A stretch of DNA of 64,000 nucleotides from Symbiodinium natans (taxonomy: Eukaryota > Sar > Dinophyceae > Suessiales > Symbiodiniaceae), in the NCBI GenBank assembly GCA_905221605.1, contig CAJNDS010001857.1, positions 234,501-298,500 on the forward strand, written 5' to 3'. A model generated the notes under the pieces. That model was not told the origin of the DNA. It ran no database searches and was given only the letters and a program-made list of their open reading frames with translations. A program made the translations under genes and the position numbers. This document shows, in pieces, positions 31,379 to 42,721 of the stretch. Within the stretch, counting starts at the first letter, position 1; each line of letters starts with the position of its first letter.

Positions 31379-31554
31379 ACGCCTCCACACTCCGCCCCGA
31401 AGCCAGGCAAGGAAACCGAGGCCCGGGCGTCATCTGCTCAGCGAGGCCCTTGTCAGGATCCTCGTCATGCAGTGGCTTGAGGTGACCATGAGAGGTCAAA
31501 TGTGCCGCCGTAGTGCACTAAGGTGTACCCCCCCAAACAAATGTGTACATACGT

Positions 31555-31785
31555 GGATATAGATATATATATATATACATACATACATACGTACGTACGT
31601 ACATACATACATACGTACATACACACTCATACATACATACATACATACATACATACATACATACATACATACATACATACATACATACATACATACATAC
31701 ATACATACATACATACATACATACATACATACATACATACATACATACATACACACACACACATATATATATATATATATGCGTT
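31555..31785. repeat. CATA microsatellite
   Basis: About 45 CATA/CGTA tetramers, then CA and TA dinucleotides. The Tyr/Met/Val and Ile/His/Thr frames are artefacts. Confidence 0.96.
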
Positions 31786-32147
31786 CGTTCATTATCTATT
31801 TTGTATTTGTCTGTTTATGTATTTCATTTCATTGTCTAATTATTTTCCTATTATGTACTATTTAATTCATTTTTATATCCAATTATTTATAGACATAATA
31901 TATTACTGTTACATATGTATATATACATATACAAACATATGTACATACATAACTCTGGCCCCATCATTTTAGGAAACTCAAAGTCGCTCAGATTGCTTTT
32001 TACTTGATATACTCATTTTGTTTTTGATATCTCTCGTTATTCATATCCTTGTCATCTCAGTTTACCTTTGTCTGCTTTGTTGCTCTTGTTGCTCTCTGTA
32101 TTTCTCCCGTTTGATTCATATCTCTTTCTCTTTTTTTTTTCTGTTTT

Positions 32148-32180
<33 letters not shown>

Positions 32181-32205
32181 GTCATGATAGCTTCATACTC
32201 CCTAA
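31786..32205. other. AT-rich unassigned DNA with CT dinucleotide run
   Basis: T-rich sequence, CT repeat at 32146-32180, leading into the acceptor at 32211. It could be a long polypyrimidine-rich intron end. Confidence 0.4.
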
Positions 32206-32211
32206 CCACAG

Positions 32212-32307
32212 AGCGGCGTTGGGGTCCTGGACATTACGTCTTCCTCAAGCCCCGAGGCCTCTAAAACTGAGGCTGCTCCCCCTTTCACGGTAGCGGCTGC
32301 CACCCTA
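32212..32307 (+). CDS. Candidate exon, plus strand (32 codons), product unknown
   Basis: The acceptor CTAACCACAG is followed by SGVGVLDITSSSSPEASKTE and AAPPFTVAAATL. It is low-complexity but natural. An internal GTAGCG could serve as an earlier donor (32289). Confidence 0.48.
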
Positions 32308-32314
32308 GGTTTTG

Positions 32315-32450
32315 GTTCAGGGTTTAGGGTTTAGGGTTTAGGGTTTAGGGTTTAGGGTTTTGGGTTTTGGGTTTTGGGTTTTGGGTTTTGGGTTTTGGGT
32401 TTAGGGTTTAGGGTTTAGGGTTTAGGGTTTAGGGTTTACGGTTTAGGGTA
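32315..32450 (+). repeat. TTTAGGG array with a TTTTGGG block
   Basis: Six or seven TTTTGGG units (about 32357-32400) between TTTAGGG units. Confidence 0.93.
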
Positions 32451-32539
32451 ATCTGCTCTGATAAGGTATGTTACGAATCCCAAGAGCACACGGCCCGAAG
32501 GCCTCATCCCAAAGTCCGGCTTTAGGGCTTAGGGCTTAG

Positions 32540-32549
32540 GGCTTTGGGT

Positions 32550-32637
<88 letters not shown>

Positions 32638-32643
32638 GGTTAA
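32540..32643 (+). repeat. Pure TTGAGGG array
   Basis: About 14 consecutive TTGAGGG heptamers. Confidence 0.95.
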
Positions 32644-32663
32644 ACCCCGAAACCCTAAAGCCT

Positions 32664-32747
32664 ATTTGATGAAGAGGGCAGCCCAGATTCCACTTCGGCT
32701 GTCTGCAGGCCGAGCCCGGGGGGTTGCCCGAGGATCTTTGCGGCCAC
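32664..32747 (-). CDS. Candidate exon (28 codons), product unknown
   Basis: The acceptor AAAGCGCAG is followed by VAAKILGQPPGLGLQTAEVE and SGLPSSSN. The TTGAGGG array lies on its left. Confidence 0.52.
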
Positions 32748-33158
32748 CTGCGCTTTGGGCCTTAGGGTTTTAGGGCTTTAGGTTTTTAGGGTCTTAGGGT
32801 TTTAGGGCCGTAGGGCTTTTAGGGTGTAGGTTTTTAGGCTTTTAAGGTTTTAGGGTTTTCGGGTTTTAGGGTTTGAGAGTTTAGGGTTGAAGGATTTAAG
32901 TGTTTAGGGTTTTAGAGTTTTAAGGTTTTAGGGTTTAGGTTTGTAGGGTTGAGGGTTCAGGGTTGCGGGTTTGGGGTTTAGGGTTGCGAGCCCGTGAGGG
33001 AAGGAAGCCCTTGAGTGGTTGAGGGTTCGGGTTTCAGAGCCTTCGCGCAAGGCTCCAAGCCATCTTTCGAGGTAGCCGAGCTAGCGTTTTCTGATCCTGA
33101 ACCCTTTAAACCCTAAGCCGTAAGCCCTACACCCTAACCTGAACACTCAACACTAAAA

Positions 33159-33233
33159 TTGGCTGGTCGCATGGAGGCGTGTGAAGGAGCCCTGGATCCA
33201 AACAAAGCACAAGCGTCCTCGGTCTACTGCAGG
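33159..33233 (+). CDS. Candidate exon, plus strand (25 codons), product unknown
   Basis: Reads LAGRMEACEGALDPNKAQAS and SVYCR. The donor is GTTAGGG, the first base pairs of the telomere array that follows. Confidence 0.5.
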
Positions 33234-33234
33234 G

Positions 33235-33328
33235 TTAGGGTTTAGGGTTTAGGGTTTAGGGTTTAGGGTTTAGGGTTTAGGGTTTAGGGTTTAGGGTTTA
33301 GGGTTTAGGGTTTAGGGTTTAGGGTTTG
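33235..33328 (+). repeat. TTTAGGG array
   Basis: About 13 units, beginning at the donor of the candidate exon 33159-33233. Confidence 0.93.
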
Positions 33329-34165
33329 CTGTGATAGGGCGTAGATGCTGTGAAGGTTAGGTTTTGGAACAAGCTCGAAAGCGTCGTGAGGTGCGAAGAG
33401 CAGCTTTGGCCCGATTGTGGAAGGCCATCTAACACTTTTCTCCCACCCCACGCCGTCCAAGGCGGCAAAGCCACCCAAACCTATTCCTTTTAGGGTTTAG
33501 GCCTAAACTCAAGCCAACTGCTTTCCTTACATAAAACTTCTTCATTCCGTCACGGCTTTTCACAAAAAACAAGCCTCCACAGAGGGAGAAGAACCACGGG
33601 CCCAGGCCAGGGTCAGTCTGGGCAGCCAAGCCCGGAGCAGGGGGCCGGCAGAAGCGCAGGGGGGGCCCAGGCAAACCCAGGCAAAAGGCCCAGGCGGGCC
33701 CCAAGGCCAAGGGGGGTCCGGGGGGCCCAGGCGGGCCAGGGGGGCCCAGGGGGGCCCAGGGGGGCCCAGGGGGTCCAGGGGGTGCAGAGGGGTCAGGAGG
33801 GCCTAGAGGGCCAAAAAGCAGGTTTTTGAGCACCCGCCCTGCCTGGCCTGGCCTGAGGCCCCCTGGTCCCTGGACATGCTGCGGTGAGGGGTCCGGGTCC
33901 TCCTGGCCCGGGGGCCTTGGGGTACCCCCCCCCGAAATGCCAGCCCCATGCAGGGTGAAGATTTTGGGGTTTAGGGTATTTACTTTATTAAGGGGACCAG
34001 TACTGGTCCCCGGGAGAACCTGCTCCGGTACCGGGCCCATCGTGGGTGCTACCGACCTCCGGGCTGCAGGAGGCGGGCAAGCGACCTGGGTCGACTTTCG
34101 CCATAGAGGTCGAAGGGCTTAAGCGCCGCCCCCCCTCTGTAGGGGGGCGGCCTAGGCCCTGAGTT
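33327..34165. repeat. GC-rich dispersed element, copy 3
   Basis: The 5' part matches copy 1 (692-900) closely. The middle is tandem GGGGGGCCCAGGCGGGCC-like DNA giving collagen-like Pro/Gly frames on minus (33429-34040), not regarded as a gene. It ends next to a telomere array. Confidence 0.6.
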
Positions 34166-34305
34166 TAGGGTTTAGGGTTTAGGGTTTAGGGTTTAGGGTT
34201 TAGGGTTTAGGGTTTAGGGTTTAGGGTTTAGGGTTTAGGGTTTAGGGTTTAGGGTTTAGGGTTTAGGGTTTAGGGTTTAGGGTTTAGGGTTTAGGGTTTA
34301 GGGTG
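34162..34305 (+). repeat. TTTAGGG array
   Basis: About 20 units between two GC-rich elements. Confidence 0.94.
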
Positions 34306-35207
34306 TATAGAAGAGAAGCTCGCTGGTGCTAAAAGCACCCGGGCCGCTCGCTTGCGTTAGCATGTAGTCCCAACCACCCAAACTATTCTCATTTAGGGTT
34401 TAGGGTTCACCCCCCAAACCCCCCTCAAGGGGGGCTTTCTTGCTTTTGACAGAGAAAGAGCAGGGTGGGGCCTCCCGAGCTTTGCGGAGCCTGTCAGCGG
34501 CTCGTAGGTTTCTTGGAGCTTTGACGGAACTGGAGGGGTGCCCAAAACCGTCAAATGTTCAGTGCGGGTCTTGGCAAACCCGAGGGGGAAGCAGGGGCCT
34601 TGGCCGGCCCCTGCTTACGCGTCCCAGGGAGGTCCCAGGCAGAGGTCCCACCAGATCTGTACCGAAATCAGACCAGGCTGAGGCGGGTCCAGAAAGGCGG
34701 TCGCAGGGGGGTCCCAAGAAGTCTCCCAGGCGCGAGGAAGGTCAGTTTAGGGGTCAGGAGTCCCAGGACGATGGTCAGGGGAGGGACAGCAAAAATACGT
34801 TCAGAGGTCAGGGGGGGGTCCCAGGGGGGTCCCAGGCGGGTCCCAAGGGGGTCCCAGGGGGGTCCCAGGGGGGTCCCAGGGCCCAGGTTCAATTTCAGGG
34901 CTTTCTGCACACCAAAAAAGCGTTTTTTTGCAGGTTGCCCCCTACACCAGCCCAGAAGGAGGGGGGGTCCCTGGAATCTGGCAGCCCAGGGCCCCAGACC
35001 CCCCGGGGGGTACCCCCCCGACCCCCGCCAAAACACCCTCAACGGGGTCTTAGGGCTTACGCCCTAGGTCTGTGGCGTAGCCAGGCACTGCAGGCCTCGT
35101 CTACCGGGAGGCTTTACCCTCCCTCACCGTTCTGTAGAGACGCTCGGTCGGGGACCTCGGTCGAAGCCTCGAGCGCCCATGTAAATGGACAGCGGCGCTC
35201 TCGGCAG
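34305..35207. repeat. GC-rich dispersed element, copy 4
   Basis: Begins like copy 2 (CCGGGCCGCTCGCTTGCGTT, CCACCCAAACTATTCTC) and carries GGAGGGGTGCCCAAAACC as copy 2 does. It has a GGGGGGTCCCAGG tandem in the middle and ends in CTCGGTCGGGGACC-type repeats. The open frames of 170-259 codons are compositional. Confidence 0.62.
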
Positions 35208-35485
35208 TTTAGGGTTTAGTTTAGGGTTTAGGGTTTAGGGTTTAGGGTTTAGGGTTTAGGGTTTAGGGTTTAGGGTTTAGGGTTTAGGGTTTAGGGTTTA
35301 GGGTTTAGGGTTTAGGGTTTAGGGTTTAGGGTTTAGGGTTTAGGGTTTATGGTTTAGGTTTTATGGTTTAGGGTTTAGGGTTTAGGGTTTAGGGTTTAGG
35401 GTTTAGGGTTTAGGGTTTAGGGTTTAGGGTTTAGGGTTTAGGGTTTAGGGTTTAGGGTTTAGGGTTTAGGGTTTAGGGTTTAGGG
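35207..35485 (+). repeat. Long TTTAGGG array
   Basis: About 40 units, nearly uninterrupted. Confidence 0.95.
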
Positions 35486-36235
35486 CCCTCAACCCTGAAG
35501 CCTAAGCGCTACCCTTACCCCTAATTCTAAACCCTAAACCGCCCCAAGCCACATCCGACCCGACCACACATCTCAAGTTTTCTTAGGACCCCTGTACAAA
35601 ACCATAGCCCTACCCAAAAAAAACCGGAATTCCTTCCACGCCCGAATCCCTAACCTTAGGTTGTCCCTTCAAACCCTCTGAAAAGTATGCGACCATATGA
35701 TCCTCTTATAAGGGAAAACATGACCTGCCCCAAGGTCCTACCTAGCAAGCCTGCATCCTCAACCCTGACCCTTATAAACCGACCCTGCACCCTAAACCCT
35801 GACCCCTAACCCTAAACCCTAAACCCTAAACCCTAAACCCTAACCCTAAACCCTAAACCCTAAACCCTACACGCAACATGCACCTGGGGAAGCGAACTTC
35901 GCATTTGTGAGGCCGCCGAGTTCTCGGCCAGGCCTCTGCAGGATTTTGGGGTCCAGGGTTTAGGGTTCAGGGTTCAGGGTTCAGGGTTGGGGTTACGGGT
36001 TTAGGGTTTGGGGTTAAGGGTTTAGGGTTTAGGGTTCAAAGTTTAGTTTAGAGTTTAGGATTGCTTCCCTACGCGCTGGATTTAAGGTGTAGGGTGTTAA
36101 GGTTTGTTTCGAGTGTAGGGTTGGCTGGCAGCATTACTCGGTGGGAAATCGTCCTATCACCAATAAACCCCTGACAACCCAAACCCTTAACCCTAGACCC
36201 TAAACCCAAGCCCCAAACCCTAAACCCTGAAGTAT
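35486..36235. other. Degenerate CCCTAAA DNA and short unique stretches
   Basis: Arrays at about 35780-35870 (C) and 35945-36060 (G, degenerate). The minus-strand reading EAWPRTRRPHKCEVRFP (about 35886-35938), with an AG/GTGCATG donor, is a weak exon candidate. Confidence 0.45.
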
Positions 36236-36240
36236 CCTGA

Positions 36241-36290
36241 GGGCCGATGGGCCTCAGGAGCTAGCGACCATCAAATCAATCGTTGTTCAG
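36241..36290 (+). CDS. Candidate short exon, plus strand
   Basis: The acceptor TATCCTGAG is followed by ADGPQELATIKSIVVQ and a GT donor (CAG/GTGGGC). Confidence 0.45.
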
Positions 36291-36314
36291 GTGGGCTTGC
36301 TGGTTTAGGGTTCA

Positions 36315-36625
36315 GGGTTTAGGGTTAGGGTTTAGCATGGTTTAGTTGAATATTAAGGTATACTAGAGTATAGTACTGAACAATATCATACAATACAGTA
36401 TAACCAAGAAAAATAAAGCATACTGAAGTGTATAACGTATAGGACAGTATAATATAGCATATATCGTATAATATTATATAATATAGAAAGAAGAGTTGCG
36501 TGTGGTAGTAAAATGGGGGTTTCCGATATTAAGGGGTACCTTAGTTGGGGTCCTTACAATAGGGGGATCCTGCTATTGGGGACTTTACCCTAAACCCTAA
36601 ACCCGTATTGTTGCAAACCCCCCAA
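36315..36625. other. AT-rich TATA-type stretch, then family C element
   Basis: 36330-36490 repeats ATATAGTATA-like steps; 36512-36625 is a family C relative (GGGGGTTTCCGATATTAAGG). Confidence 0.45.
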
Positions 36626-36754
36626 AATAGTATCATCATGTCGTAAACTACTGTGAAAAGCAGGGCCGCTCCCAGCCTTGATCCCAAGACCAGGATGGAT
36701 TCCCTTGGGCCTGAGTGCGCCACGGTCTGAGGTGGAACTGCCCGAGGGGGGTGG

Positions 36755-36900
36755 GGTTTAGGGTTTAGGGTTTAGGGTTTAGGGTTTAGGGTTTAGGGTT
36801 TAGGGTTTAGGGTTTAGGGTTTAGGGTTTGGGGTTTGGGGTTTGGGGTTTAGGGTTTGGGGTCTAGGGTTTAGAGTTTAGGGCTTAGGGCTTAGGGCTTT
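36755..36900 (+). repeat. TTTAGGG array
   Basis: About 20 units with TTTGGGG near the end. Confidence 0.93.
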
Positions 36901-37069
36901 AAATGACCCGTAAACCCTTAACCCCCCAAGCGTGAACTAACGTGTACCGTGAGAGCTGCAATATCTGGTCATGTACCCTCAACCTTAAACTACTTAAAGA
37001 ACCGAGTACACTATGCACGATTGCACTACATTTAGTCTACCACACTTGAGTACTGATTTTGTTTGCCAG

Positions 37070-37145
37070 CATGGACCCCTGACAGTGCGAGACCATGTGA
37101 GCCAGACGTCCAGCAGCGACGACACTTTCGCATTTCGTGGAGCAA
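37070..37145 (+). CDS. Candidate exon, plus strand (25 codons), product unknown
   Basis: A textbook acceptor (TGATTTTGTTTGCCAG) opens HGPLTVRDHVSQTSSSDDTF and AFRGA before a GTAGCA donor. It lies in repeat-free DNA. Confidence 0.52.
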
Positions 37146-37149
37146 GTAG

Positions 37150-37735
37150 CAAAAAATGCTGACCATTCGTCCTCACCCTAAAGCCTAAACCCCAAACCCC
37201 AAACCCGAAACTGTAAACCCCAAACCCTAAACCGCGGCACAGCACGGTCGCGCCCGCGCCTAGGCGAGAGCGCGACTTTCGTCCAAAATGCAAGCAGCCT
37301 TTGGGAAAAGCGCATGATCCGAGTACGCCGCTCGCCCACATTAGTTGGCACACTGCTTGGGGAACTATGGTCCTTTATACTGCACCATACTATATTAGAC
37401 CGTCACATCATACTGTGAAAAAGATTTACTTACAAGGCCCTGTATACTATTACGGAGAAAAGGGAAGGTTTAGGAATCGGTGGCTGAAATTGACGCAGAG
37501 TTGGGGTTTCGAGGTTCAACCATATGTAAACCAAAATCACCCAATGATGCCCGAAATACCTTAAATCCCGAACTACCGTGCTTTCCCTACTTGCTAACCA
37601 CCCTAACTGATCTGATGACTTCATCTCACAATTCCTCTTGCCATACAACTTTACTCTTTAAACCGTCATTACCCTTGCCCCTGGTGATCTGAAAAGCACG
37701 GGGAGCCTTCCAGGGGGCTCTCAAAGAATCAACTT
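37150..37735. other. Unassigned unique region
   Basis: Ordinary composition; frames of 60-119 codons overlap on both strands without clear support. Confidence 0.35.
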
Positions 37736-37990
37736 AGGGTTTAGGGCTCTTGGTTTAGGGTTTAGGGTTTAGGGGTTAGAGTTTAGGGTTTAGGGTTTAG
37801 GGTTTAGGGTTTAGGGTTTAGGGTTTAGGGTTTAGAGTTTAGGGTTAGGGCTTAGGGTTTAGGGTTTAAGGTTTAGGGTTTAGGGTTTAGGGTTTAGGGT
37901 TTAGGGTTTAGGGTTTAGGGTTTAGGGTTTAGGGTTTAGGGCTTAGGGTTTAGGGTTTAGGGTTTAGGGTTTAGGGTTTAGGGTTTAGGG
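37735..37990 (+). repeat. TTTAGGG array
   Basis: About 35 units with a few variants. Confidence 0.94.
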
Positions 37991-38048
37991 CTAGGGCTTA
38001 CCATCAAAAGCTAGCGTTCAGCGGCCCTGCCTGATGCCGCTTAGGCAC

Positions 38049-38089
38049 CTGGGCCTCGAGTTGCGGAACACCATCCACGTTTGATGCTC
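38049..38089 (-). CDS. Candidate short exon (13 codons)
   Basis: The acceptor ACGGTGCAG, then EHQTWMVFRNSRP, then donor CAG/GTGCCT. Both edges are good. Confidence 0.48.
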
Positions 38090-38099
38090 CTGCACCGTG

Positions 38100-38494
38100 G
38101 GGTTTAAGGTTTAGGCTTCTTTGGGTTTTTCACCCTAAACCCTAAACCCTAAACCCTAAACCCTAAACCCTAAACCCTCAAGGCCAGTATAAATAGAAAT
38201 TGTACGCGCTTCACTACGAGCAGCTCGTGCAATAATCCTTCATCCTTCACAGTGCAAGACAATCAGACAAAAGCATGGCTTTCAGGGCACAAAAAAAAGA
38301 CGCTGAACAGAGAAAGAAAGCCGCGAAAGATGCTGCCGGCGCCCCTTTAGGCCCCCCAAAACCCCCAAAAAAAAACCCCCCCTCCCCCCTCCCCTGACAA
38401 AACCTCCCCAAATTTCAGCAATAGAGCCATCACAGAAGGAAATTCCTTTCAAGAAGCAAAAAAACACAAACCCGACAAACCCCCCCCCCGTGGC
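38100..38494. other. CCCTAAA array and unassigned DNA at the edge of the repeat-poor island
   Basis: 38131-38180 is CCCTAAA; then unique DNA with C-rich runs (38360-38395, 38480-38490). Confidence 0.5.
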
Positions 38495-38522
38495 TGAGCA
38501 AAATAGGGTCTATTTAGAAGCT
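38495..38522 (+). repeat. 28-bp terminal inverted repeat, left copy
   Basis: TGAGCAAAATAGGGTCTATT and the following TAGAAGCT match the complement of 46985-47012 at 26 of 28 positions. Confidence 0.7.
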
Positions 38523-38759
38523 ACCGCCTGGGATTATTAATCAATTTTAGCATATCCAAGACAACCCAGCTACTTCTCCAACAACGTCTCACGCATATGC
38601 GCACTTAGACAACTCATTTCGGACTGATAAATGTTTTGGCTCTTGCAATCTCAGACCCTAAGCCCGGAACCCTGACCACAAATTCGTACACTCTAAAACC
38701 CTACACAAGAAACTCTATACCGTATTTCCTAAACTCTAACTCCTAAACCCAGAATCTAG

Positions 38760-40420
38760 AAAGAAAAGGAGGAAAAAGAAAGAATCATGTGCAGACGTTC
38801 CTGTGTTCCTATCTTCGGAGTTCTTCTATTCCTATCTCTGCTGATTTTTCAGAATGGAAGGAGGGCTTCATTTTCCCTCTCACTTTTCCTTTCACTTTTC
38901 TTTTCTCACTCCAAGCAGAAGGGAGAAGACAAGGGAGAGAGGTGAGAGATAGAGAGCCCCTTACAGCTCAATAAATAGAAAGGTGACAAAAATGGATGAA
39001 AAGATCGCCTGCTTTCATTTCTAAACGGCCTGTCCCCGCCTTCTTTTCTTTGCACAGTGCAGACATAAATAAACACGAAAGAAGAAAGAGGGCCTTTCCC
39101 TACTATTTCCTTCGCTATCCTGGAATCCTGGTTCGGAAAAGAAAGGAACAGCTACCAGCCCCCCTCCCGACTTTCATCTTTCCATTTCTTTGTTTCGTCA
39201 CGCTCAAACGGACAGAAGAAGGGCGGCCTCTAGTGTTTCCTCGCCTCCTTCTGCACTGTTATAACTTCCTTTCTTTTCTCTTCTGTTGCTTTGTGTGACA
39301 GGTGCGGGGGCATTTCTTTCACTTTTCCCATCGAAGAAAGGCTCCCTTCCAATCCGCATATTTTCTTTTCTCTTCCTTCCGAAAAAGACTATAAGAGGCA
39401 GGGATAAACAGAATGAAAGAGGAGTCTCCTTTTTGCTTTCTGACTACCTTCTCACCACAAAAAGGAACCCTTCTCTTTCTTCCCTTGACTTTCTTTTATC
39501 TTGTTTGCATTCTACGTTTCCCACTAAGAAAATGAGACAATGATGAAGATAAGTGCAGAAAGATCACCTGCCTGCACGCAGGTTCTCGGGAGCTTGTCTC
39601 GACCGGGCTGTCCCTCCTTTCCCCGCACGTCCCTTCGCTTGTCCCCATTGATCTCTCGCGTCTCTTCCCTTTGCACTCTCTCGCCTCTGGCCCGCCTTCC
39701 ATGCTGAAAATGCTGAAGAGATACGAAAAGAAGAGCTCATGATTCTTTCTCATTTCTTCTTCTTTATCATTCCCATATGAGTAAAGAAGAAAGATTAGGA
39801 GAGAGAGCCCTGCGGCAATTCCTGTTTTGGGCGGAAGAAAAGAAACAAAGAGATAATAAGAGAGAAGAACGAATAAGAAGGTGCCGGGAACGAAGATGGA
39901 AACTGCTCCTTCACCCTGGTCTATCGCTTCCTTTTCGAATTTTTTCGGAAGGAAGATCGAAGATAGTGGGAAAAAAGGAGTGAAGTGCCCGTAGAAGGGA
40001 GAAAGTGAAAGGGATGCCCCCGCAACTTTCATATTTTGATAAGAATGCAAGCGCCAGCAGAGAATAAAGGAAGAGAGAATAACGAGGAAAGAGCGGAAAC
40101 CGAGGAGATTAGGAGCCAGGTTTCCCTGATTGATTCTCGTCACTTTTCTCTGTTTTGGGAAGGTAAAGGGCTTTATATCTCCCACCTCTCTCCCTTGTCT
40201 TTTTGGTTGGAGTGAGAAAATATAAAGAAAAGCGAAAGGAAAAGTGAGAGGGAGAAAGAAGCCCTCCTTCCATTCTGAAAAATCTACCGATTTAGAGACA
40301 GGAATAGGGGACAATATGGATATGATTCTTTCTTATTTCTTCACGTTGTAAGAGACAAAAGAAAAGTGAAAGGAAAAGTGAGAAGGAGAAAGGACGCAGA
40401 GATAGGAATAGAAACACTCA
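38760..40420. repeat. CT/GA-rich inverted duplication
   Basis: The plus strand at about 38850-38930 (GAATGGAAGGAGGGCTTC, CTCACTTTTCCTTTCACTTT) is the reverse complement of about 40205-40290. The arms meet near 39540. Long frames here (for example 39496-40314 minus, 272 codons) follow from low T or low A on one strand. Confidence 0.65.
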
Positions 40421-40426
40421 GAAGAG

Positions 40427-42369
40427 ACACAGTCTCAGACAAGATAATTTGCTGACTTGTGATTGCGTGGCTGCCTTGGCAAGAGTTGTTGCTGGAATGG
40501 CTTTTGGGAAGAAAGTCGGAGGTGCACTTTTCGATCCAGGCGTGTTTCGCGAGCCGCAGCTTCTGGCCTCCTCTTGCTTGGGCGTGGCCAAGCGCCAGGG
40601 AGCAGAAATGCTGCGTTTTTCAAGTTTCAAATTCGTTTCTGTAGTTTCAGACTAGTTGCAAAATAGTTTCAAAATCCAGTTGCAAAATCGTTGTTAAGGG
40701 GAAACTGCGTTTTTCTACGCGCAATTGCAAAACATGCAGGAATCTCTAGAGGTTCTGGTTTTCAACAAGCGCGGACAGAAATTGCAGCTCCTCCTTAACA
40801 GCGATATTTCAACTGGATTTTGAGACTAGTTTGAAACTGACTTGAGACTAATTTGAAACTATGGAAACGATTTTGAAACTCGAAACACTACCATATTCCG
40901 GACTTTCTGCCCCCCTCCTGGCCCCTCACATATGGCCCTCACGCACGGGAAGTTGACTTTGGTCAGGCGTGACTAGAGACCAGAGCTTCCGAAAGCTTGC
41001 CAATCTCCGGACAGTAGGAATAGAGGAATGTGTGGAAATGATTCTTTCCTAGTTCTTCATCTTCTTTCTCCTTTCCCTATGTATGAGAAAAGAAGACAGA
41101 CAAGGAGAGAGCCCCCTGCAATTGGGAATTTCCCCAGAAGAGAAAGCGAAAGGGATGCCCCCACAACTTTCACGTTTTTCATAAGAATGTAAGCACCAAG
41201 AGAGAAGAGAAAGGAAAAGAGAATAGCGAGGAAAGAGGCAAGGAAACACAGGAGGCAGCCCCTCCGCTTGCTTCTTGAATGAAAAAGACATCGGAGAAAT
41301 GGAAACATGAAATTGAGAGGGAAGTTGCGCTTTTCCTTGCTGAAGAACAAAGCAATTCCAAAGAACATGGAAAGCACAAGGAATGTACTGGGAAAGGTAG
41401 GGAAAGGGATTCTTCCCTCTGACTTTTTTGCTTTCCTTCAATCTGCGATGTAAAGGGAAAGATGCAGCGGACAGGTCTGAAAATACAGGCAGGTGATCTT
41501 TTTTCCTTATTGTCATCATTGTCTCTTTTTCTCAGTGGGAAACGTCTCATTTTCTCAGCGGGAAACGTAAAGTGCAAAAAGATAAAAGAAAGAAAGTAGG
41601 GAAGAGTTGGAAGGTTCCTTTTTGTGGTGAGAAGGTAGTCGGAAAGCAACAGGAGACTCCTCTTTCATTCTGTTTATCCCTACCTCTTATAGTCTTTTTG
41701 GGAAGCAAGAGGGAAGAACATACGCGGATAGGAAGGCAGCCTTTCTTTGATGGGGAAAAGGAAAGGGATGCACTGCCCCCTCAATTTTCATGTTGATAAG
41801 AATGTAAGCACCAGGAGAGAAGAAAGGAAGAGAGAATAGCGAGGAAAGAGGCAAGGAAACACATGAGATTAGGAGTCAGGTTCCGGTGATTGATGTTCGT
41901 CTCTTGTCTTCTTTTTGAGAAGGTCGCTTTTGGTTGGAGGAAGAAGTCCGCCTTCCATTTTGAAGAATCTGCAGAGATAGGAATTGAAGAAATCACAAGA
42001 GACACGGATAGAGGACATTATAGACATGATTCTTTCTTATTCATTCATCTTCTTTCTTCTTTCCCTATATGAACACAGAACAAAGACAAGGAGAGAGAGC
42101 CTCCTGCAATTGGGAATTTCCCCAGAAGAGACAAAGTGAAAGGGATGTCCCCCGCACCTTTCACACTTTTGAGAAGAATGTAAGCAACAGAAGAGAAGAG
42201 AAAGGAACTCATAATAGTGAGCAGGGAGGCGAGGAAAGACTGGAGGCAGACCTTCTTTCCGGTTGAGCAGGACGAAACAAGAGAATGTAAGATGTAAGTC
42301 GGGAGGGAGGCTGGTAGCCGTTCCTTTCTTTTCCGAACCAAAGACAAAGAGGAAGGAAGGCAGGATAGG
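40427..42369. repeat. CT/GA-rich tandem unit, copy 1
   Basis: Full-length copy. Markers: CACATATGGCCCTCACGCAC at about 40927; TATGAACACAGAACAAAGAC at about 42068; ends with AAGGAAGGCAGGATAGG. The start (40427-40916) is shared only with copy 2. Confidence 0.85.
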
Positions 42370-42721
42370 TTTCCGTGATTGATTTTCGTCACCTCTCTAT
42401 GTTTTGAGAAGGTAAAGGGCGTTCTATCTCTCACCCCTCTCCCTTGTCTTCTTGGTTGGAGTGAGAAAATATAAAAAAAGCGAAAGGAAAAGTGAGAGGG
42501 AGAAAGAAGCCCTCCTTCCATTCTGAAAAATCTGCAGATTTAGAGACAGGAATAGGGGACAATATGGAAATGATTCTTTCTTATTTCTTCACGTTGTCTC
42601 CTTTCCCTATATGACTCCCTTGCGATTTCCCTTTTGGTTGGAGTGAGAAGAGACAAAAGAAAAGTGAAAGGACAAGTGAGAAGAAGAAAGGATGCAGAGA
42701 AAGGAATAGAACAACTCAGAA
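42370..42721. repeat. Degenerate CT/GA-rich spacer
   Basis: Resembles 40120-40426 (GATTGATTTTCGTCACCTCT and TGCGATTTCCCTTTTGGTTG), so copy 1 plus this spacer forms a larger period of about 2.24 kb. Confidence 0.6.

Noticed and set aside
31496-31972. Tyr-Val-Cys-Met and Ile-His-Thr-Tyr frames up to 149 codons
   Set aside because: Translations of the CATA tetranucleotide.
33429-35219. Collagen-like and Arg/Gly-rich frames of 170-259 codons
   Set aside because: GC-rich tandem DNA open in many frames on both strands and shared between dispersed element copies.
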